Under the pieces are notes generated by a model that ran no database searches, was not told the origin of the DNA, and saw nothing but the letters and a program-made list of their open reading frames with translations. The translations under genes and the position numbers were made by a program. From Chalara sp. BL73 (taxonomy: Eukaryota > Ascomycota > Leotiomycetes > Helotiales), in contig CAKJVC010000068.1 of assembly GCA_918026815.1 (NCBI GenBank), forward strand, positions 1,736,001-1,800,000: 64,000 nt of DNA, in the 5' to 3' direction. Position 1 is the stretch's first letter; each line of letters starts with the position of its first letter. Shown in pieces: positions 34,298-46,724 of this stretch.

Positions 34298-36632
34298 ATG
34301 AATCCCCTGTCCTCACTCGGGATACCATCAATCAGAACCTCGCCTTTCCACCGCCCTTTTAAGCTCATAACTCGCACGCTCGGTTCGCTCGTTCCCCAGG
34401 CGTTAAACTTGTGCCGAGTTTGTGATTCCCTGCACTTCAAGCCGCTTTCCCATCTCCCCTTGGAGCAGCAGGACTTCATCTCAAGACGTCTTTCTCGCGC
34501 CCGGGAACTACCTCAATATGGTTACTACTTTCATCACAGAGATCTATCGATGTTCAAGCGGGGTGTCAACGATAGAAAATGCGATTTGTGTTCAATGATC
34601 CTATCTATCATAGAACCCTCCAAGAGCTTAAACCACAAAGCTGACGAGTCAGCGCCAGCAGCGAATGGTGAGAAGGATAGATCCCATGAGATTAGCAGTG
34701 CTGTTATATCTAAGAAAATTGACGCTTTCCTCGCAGATTCAACTCGGACACAACAAATATGGCTTGCGACAAATTCCCTTTCAAAAAAAGGAACCTGGAC
34801 ACCGGAGCATGATCAATTCATTTATGTAATGCGCGATAATGTCATCCATGAACAAGCACTGTGGCTATTTGACATTCCAGGCAAATTAAATCATGGTACG
34901 GGTCGCTGTTTCAATGGCTGACAATGCCCTAGATGAAATCTCAGACTGCATCGATGTCTCCACCTCGGGAGCAGCCTTAGTGGAAGAGGAATACGAAACC
35001 ATGCAGAGGGCTATCAAGCTCGCCAAATGGTGGATCAAAAGATGTCGTGAAAGTCACAGTTCCTGTCGTCTACCGCATCACATCCCGGCATGGCCGACTC
35101 GAATTATCGATGTTGGTCCGCCTGATGGTTCCGAACAGCCTCGCCTGGTGTTGACGGAGAACACATGGAGCAACAAACGGAATGAGTGCTACGCAACTCT
35201 CAGCCATTGCTGGGGTAAGTAACCGCTGATTACGACGACAATAGGGACATTGTCGGAAAGGCTGATGGGAATTCCCATGTCATCACTGCCTAAGACATTC
35301 CGGGATGCTGTTACTGTCTGCCGTGGCATTGGGATAAGATACCTCTGGGTTGATGCACTCTGCATTATTCAGGACTCTCCGGAAGATTGGCTGAAGGAGG
35401 CGAACAGTATGGGTGCGGTATACAAGGAGGCAGCCTTCTGCATTTCCGCTGTGGGGTCGTCAGATGGAAACGGCGGGCTTTTCTACCCAGAATCGAGACC
35501 TGGCTTGGAAGAGATTCCAAGAACGCTGTGTCTCACAAATCTCCGTTTTCCACCATCCCCATCAAGTAGCAATCACCTGTCAAGACCGGTCTATCTTGGG
35601 CTCCGTCACGGAACCATCGTCAAGGGGCCATTACGTACCCGCGCATGGGTCCTGCAGGAGGAGACATTATCTCGACGGCAGCTCGAGTTTACCGGCGCAG
35701 GCTTGCACTGGACATGCCAGACGGTGCGCGCCAACGCTGCAAATTTGTTCGGTAGCTCCTTCGGCCGTAACGACTTCTGGGACCAATTTGATGATGCTGT
35801 CCACGAGGATGGCCACTTCTTGCATTTATTCGATGCTGAGGGTAAGAAAGAGCGCGCCCTGTACGAGTTCTGGTACCGCTCTGTCGTAGAGGATTACTCC
35901 AGACGCCAAATTACGTTTGATAGTGACCGCGTGGTTGCCCTCGGCGCTATGACGGCCCACCTTGATAAGGCTCTATTTTACGGCATGTGGAGAAGCACTG
36001 GCATCGAGTATCTCGCAGGACTGTGGTCAACAGATATACTTCGCGGTCTTCTCTGGACGACAGTCCACGATGCCTGTACCCGTATCAAGGCCCCTGTGCA
36101 ATCTGTCGCGCCGTCGTGGAGCTGGCTATCCGTACGTGGACCAGTGAGCTACACGGAAGCGTTCCGGAGATGGGACGAACAGAGGCCGTGCGTACAGATT
36201 GTAAGTGCCAAAGTTGAGGCCACTGGGAACAAGTTGTCTCCATCGGGCTTCGCAGGTGGTGAATTGAAGTTACGAGGCAAGATCTGTTCGTTCACGTATA
36301 GGCGCCGGGCTAGAAGTCACAGCACCCTATACCAAGGCTTGATGCGTATTAACAATCAACAAGACTGGGGCGTAGATGACCATAAGAACGTCGTTGGCTT
36401 CCCTACACTGGATGATCTTGGAGATATGCCGGACAATGGTAGACTGCTCGCTGTGCCGCTTGTGCGAAGACCTGCTACTGAAGAACAGCCTGAGGATTTG
36501 TTTTGCCTTGTACTGAAACCTGCAGTACCGTGCTCTACATTCAAGGGAGGGTTTATCCGAGTTGGCTCTATAGTGGTTTTCAAGATTGATCTATTTGATG
36601 ATATAGAGGTTGCAGACCTAACTATATTCTAG
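34298..36632 (+). CDS. HET-domain protein, possibly inactivated by one stop codon
   Basis: Exon 1 is 34298..34895; a 49-nt intron (GTACGG ... CTGAC ... CTCAG) leads to 34945. N-terminus: paired cysteines (CRVCDSLHFKPL, KCDLCSMILSI). The HET domain runs from about residue 250: WWIKRCRESHSSCRLP, PTRIIDVG, CYATLSHCWGK, then a TAA at 35220-35222, then PLITTTIGTLSERLMGIPMS-SLPKTFRDAVTVCRGIGIRY-LWVDALCIIQDSPEDW, RTRAWVLQEETLSRRQLEF and SVAPSWSWLSVRGP. The stop sits inside a conserved HET segment, so the copy is either a pseudogene or uses a 30-nt intron 35215..35244 (GTAAGT ... AATAG). That intron would remove ten residues including the stop and keep frame, giving 751 aa. The rest of the frame, to 36632, is undamaged. 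HET proteins mediate allorecognition cell death. Confidence 0.75.
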
Positions 36633-37905
36633 TGGTGCTCTCCTTTATTATTGGACGAGTTTGACTTCCATTATAAATACCTTCACAAGAATCGCGTATC
36701 ACAGCCGTCTGAGCTTCTGCTGACTAGTGGCATGACAGAATAACTGTTTGTCCGGACGGTTTCAAGTAGCTACGGGTTGTAGGTACTTGTATTGTATGAT
36801 ATCTTGTATCTACGTTGTAGACCTGTAAGAGATTTCTAGCCTCCTCGTCCTATTACGTAAGCCAATTTCTGACAGCTCTGATGTTCGCCGATATTTTTCA
36901 ATCCTATGGAGGAGTTTATAGTGCGGCACCTCGGAGTTATGTGAAGTGAGCTAATAATGTTGTCTAGTCACAACGGTACTAGCTTATCCATAAATATGGG
37001 GCAAATAATTATTCAATGGTTGTTCTGAACTGAAGCCAATTTCAAGTTCTACTCTAACAGTCCTAATGGACAGAAGAAGACTCTGCCTTAGCACACGCGG
37101 CAATGAACTACGGATGACTCACAGTTGGCAACCGTGACACGGATACAGGTGAGATTTTAGACCATTACTATTTTAGCATAGTCTTGAGTGCCTGGATATC
37201 CAAGACCGGCCATGGAATTATGCAGGGTTACACAAAGAAGCCCAAAGGCGGGATGAGGCTTGGAAAGACCAGGCAGGACGAGAGGAACACAGGATGTTTT
37301 GTACAGCACAATCAGGCAACCCATCCACGAAACGGTATACGATCACTAATCACCCCAAGATTTCATTGATCGGCTCATAAATCTCGATCACTTGCCTTTT
37401 GCTAATCCAAAGGCGTCGCGCGATCCAAAATGCGAAAGTATCGCGGTATCAGGTGAGCGGGACAGGCGAGTGAGGGGTTAACAGCCGAAAAGACACCTTT
37501 TGCAGACTAACCAAGAACTGGCGTACCTAGCGTGCTTCCGATTTGCCAACCTCCGCAGCCACACGTATGGCCAAGCTCGACTGAATGCAATAACTGGAAG
37601 AAAGAAAGAAAAAGTAAGAGCACGGAGTTCGGTATAGTTTGACCTTGACGTAAATCGAGATCAAAGTGATTCAGGTGAATAGGATGTGCAGCTGTTTGGT
37701 CCCGAATATGCACTATTCGAATTTGTATCTCCGCACAAGAATTTCCTATAAGACATGTTCCTCCCCACCTCCATCATATTGTTCTTTCATAGTACTCATC
37801 TCCTTTCCCTTTAATCTTCAAGTTCCACTGTTATACCTCATCCCGCCTGAACTCTGAACTAAATACCCTCACTCAACCATCCACCAACACAATACATCAG
37901 CAGCA
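36633..37905. other. Intergenic interval
   Basis: No convincing gene or repeat. The last 150 bp are C/T-rich and act as the likely promoter of the glyoxalase-fold gene. Confidence 0.4.
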
Positions 37906-38504
37906 ATGTCTGAATCAGAGTACAAAATGCCACCCGTACGTCCAACATTCACCACTCATCGCATCACCATTTGCCTAATGCTCATAAACTCTTTCAATAA
38001 AGATCTAAGACTAATATTCTCGTAGGCAGGCAGTATCTCCTGGATCGAGATCCCCGTGCTTGATCTTGCCCGCGCGCAAAAGTTCTACGAAGAAGTCTTT
38101 GAATGGACCTACACGCCTATGGCGGGCGGCAGCTCAGAGGAGTGTAAAAACGCGGAACCCGAGTACGTTCTCTTCCGCAAGGGTACCACCAATGGGGGCC
38201 TGGTCAAGGTCTCCGAGGACTGCCATCTCTCTCCTGCCACGCAGCCATCGGTCGACGCGAAGAGCAAGACGACGGTTTGCGTGACCATTAACGTCGAGAG
38301 CATCGATGAGACCTTCAAGCTGATCGAGAAGGCCGGTGGAGCGGTTCACAAGTAAGAGAGATATTCCCCCCTGCGGCTGGTGAGGAAGAGAGCGAGGCTG
38401 ATTTCAAGCGCAGACCGAAGTTTCAGATTCAAGGTGATATGGGCTTTGCTGCTCACTTCCTTGATACCGAGAAGAATGTCATGGGAATCTGGTCCATGCA
38501 TTAG
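37906..38504 (+). CDS. Glyoxalase/VOC-fold protein
   Basis: Three exons: 37906..37935, 38026..38351, 38414..38504; 148 aa. Begins MSESEYKMPPAGSISWIEIP, where the VOC fold starts with the first strand and helix (VLDLARAQKFYEEVFEWTY). The middle VLFRKGTTNGGLVKVSED and KTTVCVTINVESIDETFKLI complete the first beta-alpha-beta-beta-beta module. The last exon supplies the family ending PKFQIQGDMGFAAHFLDTEK-NVMGIWSMH. Reading through the second intron would stop at once (AVHK-stop), so the intron (GTAAGA ... CTGAT ... GCGCAG) is required. Similar single-domain fungal proteins are annotated as glyoxalase/dioxygenase superfamily, substrate unknown. Likely cytosolic. Confidence 0.9.
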
Positions 38505-39770
38505 GGTGGTCAGAGGATCGCCAGCGGCGTTTGGAGTTGGTGAAATGGAAAACTGGCGAGCAAATGGGGGGTGGACAATGCAGACCGTGGCATGTTCCTA
38601 GCCGTGATGTTATCAGGTATATATTCCTTGACCTTTCGTTGAGTACGGGGATGATATTAGCTGTCTTCATCTTACCAAGTCCTTCATGCCATCGTGATTG
38701 AATCATATTTCAATAATTATATTTGCTTACGTCTTGCTGAAACATCCGTTCGCTAGAAATGCACTCGTGTTGCTTTAAGCTCCCTGTTTGTGCGACCTAT
38801 AATTGCCGTTAGGTGACTTCATGTATGCTTCCATTTAGCTATATTCAGAACTCTCCCGTCTCGGACATTTTCACCCTTGAGCACCTTATCCTTAGATTTA
38901 AACAGTTCTAAGCCTTAATAAGCTTAACATTTGCACGCTATGGGAGTTGCGATTCAGCAACGGCTAAGCTTGGCAAATAGTACAACTTTTTTTTAATTCT
39001 AAAGGAAAGATGTTTGATATTGTTTGAGACTTTACAACTATAAAGTGACATCTGCTTTTCGCCTCAACTGTTCAACTTTTAAATCCGTGACAACAACCAA
39101 GATCAAGGCTGCCGCCATCCTTTTTCTGCTTCTTCCTTTTGTGACGCTGAGTCTATATCGATTTCGCACTTGCAGCCTCTGGTTCTGTCTGAATGTTCGA
39201 CGATAGATGTAGCAGACTGCCTGAAGCCATATGTGATGACAGATCGAGCGGGCCTGGCTCTTATTCCCATTATTTTGATAATTTTCACGAGGCCGAAGGC
39301 TCAACTAAGCCTCGTAGAAAGTTTGTATGAGGACATCACCCACGCTCGATGCGGTTGTCCTATCGTTCCAAAAGAAGTATGAATATATTTCAACCTCTAC
39401 TATCCTTCATTTCCAGCCACCGTAGAAACATGTACTCAATCCTCCTTATTAGCATTGCTTTCTAATTGTTGCAAATTTTGTATCGCCATCGAGCTCCCTC
39501 CAGTGTATGGCCATATCAGAGCTTGATGAAGCGCCATTGATGCTATTTTCGTCCGTGCATCAAGCAAACATTTGGCTGACGTTGCTGTATCAGATTGTGT
39601 TTGGGACAGCTAGTTTGAAGGGAAGATAGGTTGGTACGAGTCCAATGTCTACTGAAGCCAGCAACAATCGCATCATTATATTATATCATATCCTATTACT
39701 CAAGACCTCAACGTCAAGCTATTATCCCAAGTTGGATTTCCCATCACGACGCCAGCCAATACAGTAGAAC
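38505..39770. other. Intergenic interval
   Basis: Tail-to-tail space between the glyoxalase-fold gene and the protease-VWA gene. No coherent frame. Confidence 0.4.
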
Positions 39771-42700
39771 CTAACAAACACTCTCTCCCACCTCCGCACA
39801 ACTCTCAGGACCCAACCACCACCTATCACACAGTGTATCACATACCGCTCCTGGCTTCACGTAGACCCTGTGTTCATGCCCCGCAACCGGCCAATTAAGC
39901 CGCCAATGCGTGCTCCCATCTCCAGCTGTCGCATTGGTCTTGTATCCTGGGCGACATGTACACATTGTCCCAAACGGCGTATTAGAGCACGAGGTTGTGA
40001 CATCGCACCTGTTTTGGCCAGGGTCTGGGATGCATAACTGGCAGAAACTGTGCGGTTCCTGGATTGCGACTGGCGTACGGCCGGGCTGCTGGATCACGAC
40101 TCCGGGAGGAGAGCCAGAGCTGGGGTCGTAGGCGATGGGGATAGTGTATGTGCCGTTTCCGTTATCGATTGCCGTGCCGGTGATGGTTGTCCCAGGGCTT
40201 CCTGTCCAAGTGACGTCTCCACCTCTTCCTGGCCCAAGATGGTTCCCGTACGGATCCTGTGGCGTGATCACAATCACTCCCGTACCCTGTCCATTGCCAT
40301 TTGTACCCGTGATCGATATTATAATCGGTGTGCTGTCCGCGTTAACTCCGACGTCGATGTGGAGGCTCCAGAGCAACTCCCGCGTAGCGAGACAGGAGTC
40401 TGTCGTCCTGGCGAAGAAGTGGAACAGGTACTGTCCTTCCACAGTCAAGGTATCGTTAAGTATTATCCCAAATAGGCCAGTATCTTCGAAGTAGCCACCT
40501 GTGTCAGCAGGATCGTTGCTAAGCTCAAGTGTCTCCTTGATTTGGGTTGTTGAGAAGCCAAAATCGCCGAGTGTGACTTGCCGGGGTGGGATAATGTCAC
40601 CGGACTGTGACACTGGTGCGTGGAGACCAGACTTAGAGAGAAAGTTTCCAACACTTGTGTTAGGACGGGAAATCGTGAGGTCGATTTCCGCATGTCCAGG
40701 CCAACTACCGTCTGCGAAGTGGAAAAAAACCTTTGGGTTGATAGTGTCACCCGTGTAGTACGTTCGATTATCCCAGGCTTTGCTAAGTATTGGGCCACCG
40801 GTTGGGATAACGTTGACGAAATAATGCAATGCTGGTGGCGGGGAGACTTGCCTTATAATCGAGCGTAGGAAGCGTGGGATGATGGGAATTGAAGGAGAAG
40901 GCGGTCGGTAGACTGTAATGTTCCACCGTCCTGCTTGTTCACCGCCATATGATAGTGGAACGCGGAGAAAAGCCCATGAACGGCCAGAAGTAGACTCGAC
41001 ATTTGCAGAGCGGCTGCCGATAACAATACCGCTTGGTGTGGTGAGGTTAGCGAGGAGGGCGCCTTGGATGTTATCCCACCCTATGGCAATGGTGATTCCA
41101 TCTTCATGACAGACATTTAAAGTCAGAGGCGGTGCAGTATCTTGGCTCGAAGGGAGATCAAACTCCGGATCTTGCAGGATTCCAGTCTCGAAAATATTGC
41201 CAAATGCATGAGAAAAGAATTTCATAAGCGAAACTCCGTTCTCTGCTCCAGCATACATGCCCCCGTGTTTGGCCGTAAATTTCGTAAGCAAATTTGAATC
41301 TAAATTCGCAGGTCTTCCAAACCCAACAGCATGTACATCGATGCCATTGAACTCCGAGTCCGGTGGCTGGCCATCAGCAATCTTTGGGGCTGTATTCTCC
41401 ATACCGTCCGTCATCAACAAGATGGCTCGCGGATTGGAACCAGCAGGGCCGGCAGGGAGTTGAGCGAGAGCCTTTGCCAACCCGTCCCCAATGCTCGTCG
41501 CTCCGTTGTGTACTAGCGCGCCGACCTTGCCTCCGGCAAATGGCGCTGCTCCAATGAGAGTTTGCTTGCTCGCCGCATCAACATTGGTGAGAGGAAAATC
41601 AACGGGAGAGCTCGCTTGGGTACTGAATGACACCAACCCAACGCGATTTCCAACACTAGATTTGATAAGCTGCACGAACAGCGAGACCGCATCGCGCGCC
41701 ACTTCGATCTTGGTACGTTTTGTGGAATCCAGTTGTGACATACTGCCTGAGCGATCAAATACAATCATGACATCCCTAGTCAGTGGATTCGGTGGGACCG
41801 GCGCAAGGTGAGCTAGAATATTGAAAACAGGATAGTAGCCTATAGGTCCGCACCGAGGCCCGCTTGACAGAACTCCCAGAAGCCGCCCAGCAGTGTCGAA
41901 CAGTCCAGAACCAGAGCTGCCTCCGGAAACATGGAAATTGGTCGGGACTCTGATGGAGAGCTCGCTGCTTGAGAGAACAGTCAAAAAGCTGGAGTTAGGG
42001 GCAGAAAGCTTTTTGACTGCGGCATTTGGATGATGGATTCCAAAAATCTGTTCTCCAACGCTAGGTAAATCAGGACGAAGCTGAACAACCGGAATGCCAG
42101 CCGGAGCTTCTACAAGTTGAAGGATTGCCCAGTCTCTCCCGGTGGGATCACTTGGGTCATATTGATGGGCTATGACCTTGCCGACTTTGTAAAACTTGGC
42201 GGTGTGTTGTGGTATTTGGTTCCCATTACAATCTGATTCGTAGTCAAATGTCACTGAGCTAGACAATGCATCCTCGTCAAAATTGAAGCAGTGTCCAGCA
42301 AACATCACAATCTTTGCGTCCACAAGGGTAACTGAACATGTGCTTATTGTGAGAACACCGAAGTTGGGTTCTGATGGGTTGTCATAGGGGCTCGTTAGCT
42401 CGGGGGTAAGAATCATCCCAACGCTACGAGCCACACGAGCGCGCACATCGTTGGGGTCTGTCACACAGGCTGCGTTCTGCCAGTTGGGATTGGTAGTACA
42501 GGACCAGTAAGGATCGTATGTTGGCTCAACATACGCCCCAGTGAAAAACGGATCCACGTTGGAGAAACCAGCTGGAGTCGCGGGCCATTTTGGTTGGTGG
42601 CCAGCATGGCGTTCCCCAACTCCAAGGTAATCGATCTGTGCCTGACCTGTGGAAGCTCCGTTCGTGATGTATCTCACAACAACTGGAGCACCGGCAAGAG

Positions 42701-43206
42701 CTTTAGTATTAATGGGCCGGGTCCAAAATGCACCTCCAGCAGCGCTCGTGAAGATGTCAATTTCAGAGCCGGTAGGTCCAAGCTCGACTTCTATCCTATT
42801 ATTTCCAGGGAGCGTCACTCCGACAAAGTGCAACAAGAGGAATTTTGTATCAGCGACAGGCGATGATGGTATTTCCACGGCCCACTACAGGGTCAGGAAT
42901 TAATATGATGCTTGGAAATTCGAGGGAATGAGAAAATATCCTTACAGTACTGGGAGGAGATGTTGCAACGCCAATATCAGGTCCAAAAAGAATAGGACTA
43001 GACGGTTTCTGCCAAACACCAACGATATGACTCAGGGTTCGAGCTTTCCTCTGCCCAGTGATATTTACATTATTCAACGGCGAGAAGGGACAACCCTTAG
43101 TACTCGGTATACTAGCGAAGTCAGAATAAACGGTGTTCTGCCCCTCGGTAAAGGATAGTACAATCAATAATAGCGAGCTGAGAGAAGCGAAAATTTTGAC
43201 AAGCAT
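39771..43206 (-). CDS. Secreted trypsin-like protease fused to a von Willebrand A domain
   Basis: Two exons, 43206..42946 and 42884..39771, phase 0; 1124 aa. Signal peptide MLVKIFASLSSLLLIVLSFTEG. Residues about 90-180 are beta-rich (CBM/lectin-like: FLLLHFVGVTLPGNNRIEVE). A trypsin-like domain covers about 235-445: His in IVMFAGHCFNFDED (about 285), Asp in DPTGRDWAILQL (about 338), Ser in HVSGGSSGSGLFD (about 411). A VWA domain follows at about 455-650 with an intact MIDAS start, DVMIVFDRSGSMSQLD (D464, S466, S468), and ILLMTDGMEN. Next come Ig/Fn3-like beta segments to about 1010 and a Cys-rich EGF-like tail (CQLCIPDPGQNRC, CSNTPFGTMCTCRPGYKT). The 3.1-kb second exon is uninterrupted. Role unknown; a self-processing adhesin or matrix protease is conceivable. 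Confidence 0.88.
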
Positions 43207-43783
43207 TGGTTTTGTTTTTGTGTTATTTTTTTTTTTTTGGAAGCACAATCTACAACTAGTAACTAGTGGCGGGAATACATTGAAATGCTGTTTAAATATC
43301 ACTGCCATTACATTGTGTTTTTGTCTCAAGGTCGTACAAATTTGTCTGCAAAGTCTCGGAGTTACGCTAAGTCTCATAAAGCTCAGCCGTAGGCGGCGTA
43401 TTGGGACTGACACACCAATTGACCCCAAACTACCCCTCCAGATGGTCCCGAGAACAAGCCACCTCGCAACTTTTAAGCTCTCACGCGACCATACGCGGTG
43501 AGATGTGCTGTTATTTCAAAGGCATAAGTTGATGAAGACGGGAACGAAGACAAGAGAATATAGGCCTGTACTCAGTGCTAAGCTTTTGCTAAGCCTTTGC
43601 TAGCATCTATGTATCCCTGCGTGAGTCTCGAGACAGGGGATATACTGCTGGCCTTCACATTGCCAAACTATTAGGCCAGTCAAACACAAGAAACTCTTAT
43701 TCAATCAACGTAAGGAACTGCGATATCACAACTGTGATCGTCATCTTAAACCCCGATTATTCAACGAACCATGATAACCAATC

Positions 43784-45342
43784 TCAAGTCCTATCAATAT
43801 TATGCATCTCCTTCGCGAATCGACAAACTCTTCCCATTTTCGCGCACAGCTTATTCGGGCACTGGTGTCCAAGCAAGCATTTGGCATCCTTGCATTTCAA
43901 CCCCGATGAACATGGCGTCTGGCGTAAGAGGAATCGCCGAGCTTCAATCCCCGCCTCATCAAGCCTTTTTCCATGTAGATGGATGCAATTTATATAATTG
44001 CACTCTCCCAAAACGTGGAACATGTTGCAGTACTTGGCGGTTCTCATTGTATTCACAAGTACTTGGGGCGGGCTGATGAGGGCATCAAGACGCTGGCCTT
44101 TGCTGTTTTGTAGTACGGGATAATCCCTGCGTGCGGGAACAGTCGCCACAGAACCATGGCCTTCGTCCGTTCTGACCGCGTCGGCATCGGCAGGCCTCCC
44201 AATTGTTGCAGCATAGCTGGATGCATTTGTAGTTGGGCTAGGAGGAAGAACAGTGGAGAGTGATATTCGCCGGGGCAGTATTTTTGTGTTTCTGAAGACA
44301 TCCGGGAAACACGCAATGTGGACTTTGTTTTTGAGTTCTGCTAGCTCTTTGGCAAAGGGGGGTCCTTCGATTAGAATAATTTGATTGCTTTTCGGATGAC
44401 CTTGTACATAGGGTTGAAGAAGCCGTGCGTAGCTATCGTCAGTGGATCCGCCGAAGATGACCGCGCGGCACTGCATATCGGCCATATCACGGTCGAACCA
44501 TGCTAAGATGCATTAGGTATTGCCTTTTCACTGTGGGAACTCTGGAAAATGCTATAAATCTTTGACTTCACCTTTAAGCTTCGCATCCGCACATTCCTTC
44601 CCATCGCCAGCATCTACTAAATCAAACATGGGATGTCCCTTATTGAAACCACAAACAAACATATAAAGATCATCTGCACTATCCAGGATCTTGTTATAAC
44701 AGTACATTGATGCTAGGCCCTTCAAATTCGCGTATATGCGGACACGAAGTTGAATATGGCTTGACAACTCAAGATCCCTTGAAACAGACTCGCACACTCT
44801 GCTCTTCAAACGGCTAACTGCCTCTATCCCTCCTTGTTGGGCAGACTTAACAAGATCATCACAGAACTGCGAAATCATAAAACTGAGCAATCATTTTTGA
44901 GACTTTCTGACTGTGCGTGTATAGTGGGCGTTGGCGGGATGAACTCGGACTCACCAGCATGCCATCACCATCAATCAAAACTGAAACAAAGCTGTTGGAG
45001 TCCTTTACACGCAGTCAATAAAATTGCCCTACTAAGTTCTTTAGAGAATCATACAATGCTCTCCTCCACATTCCTAAGCTTTACCTGAGCATCATGAAGC
45101 ATAGATTGGTATAGTTTCGCACATGCTTGTTCACGTTCAAGATGTAACTTTGTGGCCGTAAGGGCAAGGTCTATCTCCTTAACTCGACTAAACAAATCCT
45201 GCCAGTAAATTGCTGTCAGTGCTGTCCGCAGATGAGGGGAAAAAATTCCATTTGAACAACTAACTTCTATAAGTTGATCCTTTCTCCCTTCAACCTCCTT
45301 CAACCTGCTGAACCGCTCTTCCAATATTTCAAGAGGGGCCAT
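43784..45342 (-). CDS. CCCH zinc-finger protein (fungal DUF7923-type)
   Basis: Four exons: 45342..45055, 45002..44955, 44866..44572, 44502..43784; 449 aa. Starts at an ATG in good context (GCCATGGC). N-terminal coiled coil (FSRLKEVEGRKDQLIEV ... EREQACAKLYQSMLHDAQVK). The 48-nt second exon encodes DSNSFVSVLIDGDGML, joining FCDDLVKSAQQGGIEAVSRL, the signature start of a NYN-like domain; it continues through YMFVCGFNKGHPMFDLVDAG and WFDRDMADMQCRAVIFGG to ILIEGPPFAKELAEL. The C-terminus has two CCCH-type clusters (CNMFHVLGECNYINCIHLH and CSSGLKCKDAKCLLGH) plus a third Cys group. Fungal homologues are annotated only as CCCH-domain proteins; RNA binding is inferred. The first donor could instead be the GTAAAG 30 nt upstream of the one used here. 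Confidence 0.82.
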
Positions 45343-46247
45343 GGCAAAATCCACTGCTCCGCACACCAACACACCCACCTGCACACTGCCACAAACTTAA
45401 TCTTGCGATACCTGCGAGCTTATAGAAGAACGGAGAGTGTCGACTGCACCCGAGGACTAAGTGACATCTAATTTTTCTCTTTTTTTTGTCACATGAAGTA
45501 AGGTAAGTTCTGCCTAAGGGTTGCTTTCAACTCTGTGTAACGTGCCACGTCTATCTGCATTATATGACATAATCTCAGCCATCTTCGGCTTTTACCCTAT
45601 AGAGCGTGAGGGGCTCGGCATTGCATGTTAGTACTAACGTGCCCAAAAGCATACAAAACAATGGTGTTTCAACCTGAGACTACTTCCGCTGTGTATTGTA
45701 ATGAGTGTTTAGGTGTATATTTTGTATAAAAAACAAGCACTGCAGCCAGGGAAATTTGGTTATTTCAAGAGTAGTAAACTTCTCACTAGAGTTGATGCTC
45801 CTAACCATGTCATATTACGATCTCGCAAGATTCAGCACCATTGTAAAGAACTAATTGCTTTGAGTCACTCTACTGTTTTGACGGCGCTGTTATTGATAAG
45901 AGACAAGGTGCAGGTCAGCACCGAACCTTACATTATGCCACTTCAAAGGCGGCAATTTGAAGCCTGAAGCTTTTATAATAGAAAGAATTGTCGCAAAGTT
46001 CTACTAATCGATAACTTGATTCTTTGTTCATTTTCAATAGTTCATTACAATGTAGAACAATTCTATTGTATTTCTTTCTTTTTTCATTATCAACAACATT
46101 TATTAATTGTCGTTCGGAACTTGAACAAAGTGATCTCTTGAACAAAATCCGCCTCTTTATAAATTAAGATATGGCAATTGTAGGTTCTTTTATCCTCTAT
46201 CTAACAGTCCCAAGATTTTTCCAATCAACAACCATAATTTGCCCAAC
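45343..46247. other. Intergenic interval
   Basis: No gene seen; contains the promoter side of the CCCH protein and AT-rich sequence. Confidence 0.4.
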
Positions 46248-46724
46248 ATGAGAATTGCGCTAGTAGTACACAATCCAACCGCAGTTCTCAACCTTCCTCG
46301 CCTTCGGCAGCTTATGGAAATACTTTGCAACATCGCTAACGCAAACGCTCTCCGATCGCTTGAGCGCCGACTCGCCATCTATATCTATGCCCGGCGAGCC
46401 TTCCTAACATTCTGCAGAAACCTCTCACACGAGATATATCAGAGATCTGAAGGTATCCCGGTCCGTTGCGGTTTCGAAGAGCCACTCATCGTCAGTGTGT
46501 CACACAGGCTCGTAGATGAGTGGGAGGCAAGACAAGAGAGGATCGGGCGGTTCAGGGGGCGCTTAGTAAGGGAGTTAAATAAGGTAGGTCGAAGATACAG
46601 TGATGAGATGGTTCAAGCAGGGCTGGTAAGTCTGAAATATAAGTTGCTTTCCGCGGATGAGATGCTGGACGAAATCTATACATCAAGTGTGTTTGGCGGA
46701 ACCAGATCTACTGGAGGTAGATAA
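46248..46724 (+). CDS. Hypothetical protein
   Basis: Single open frame of 158 aa from the ATG at 46248 (MRIALVVHNPTAVLNLPRLR) to TAA. Mostly amphipathic helices rich in Arg, Leu and Glu (VDEWEARQERIGRFRGRLVR, DEMVQAGLVSLKYKLLSADE). No signal peptide, membrane segment or known motif. The coherent helical composition favours a real gene, but there is no splice or homology support, so it may be spurious. Confidence 0.35.
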   Translation: MRIALVVHNPTAVLNLPRLRQLMEILCNIANANALRSLERRLAIYIYARRAFLTFCRNLSHEIYQRSEGIPVRCGFEEPLIVSVSHRLVDEWEARQERIGRFRGRLVRELNKVGRRYSDEMVQAGLVSLKYKLLSADEMLDEIYTSSVFGGTRSTGGR

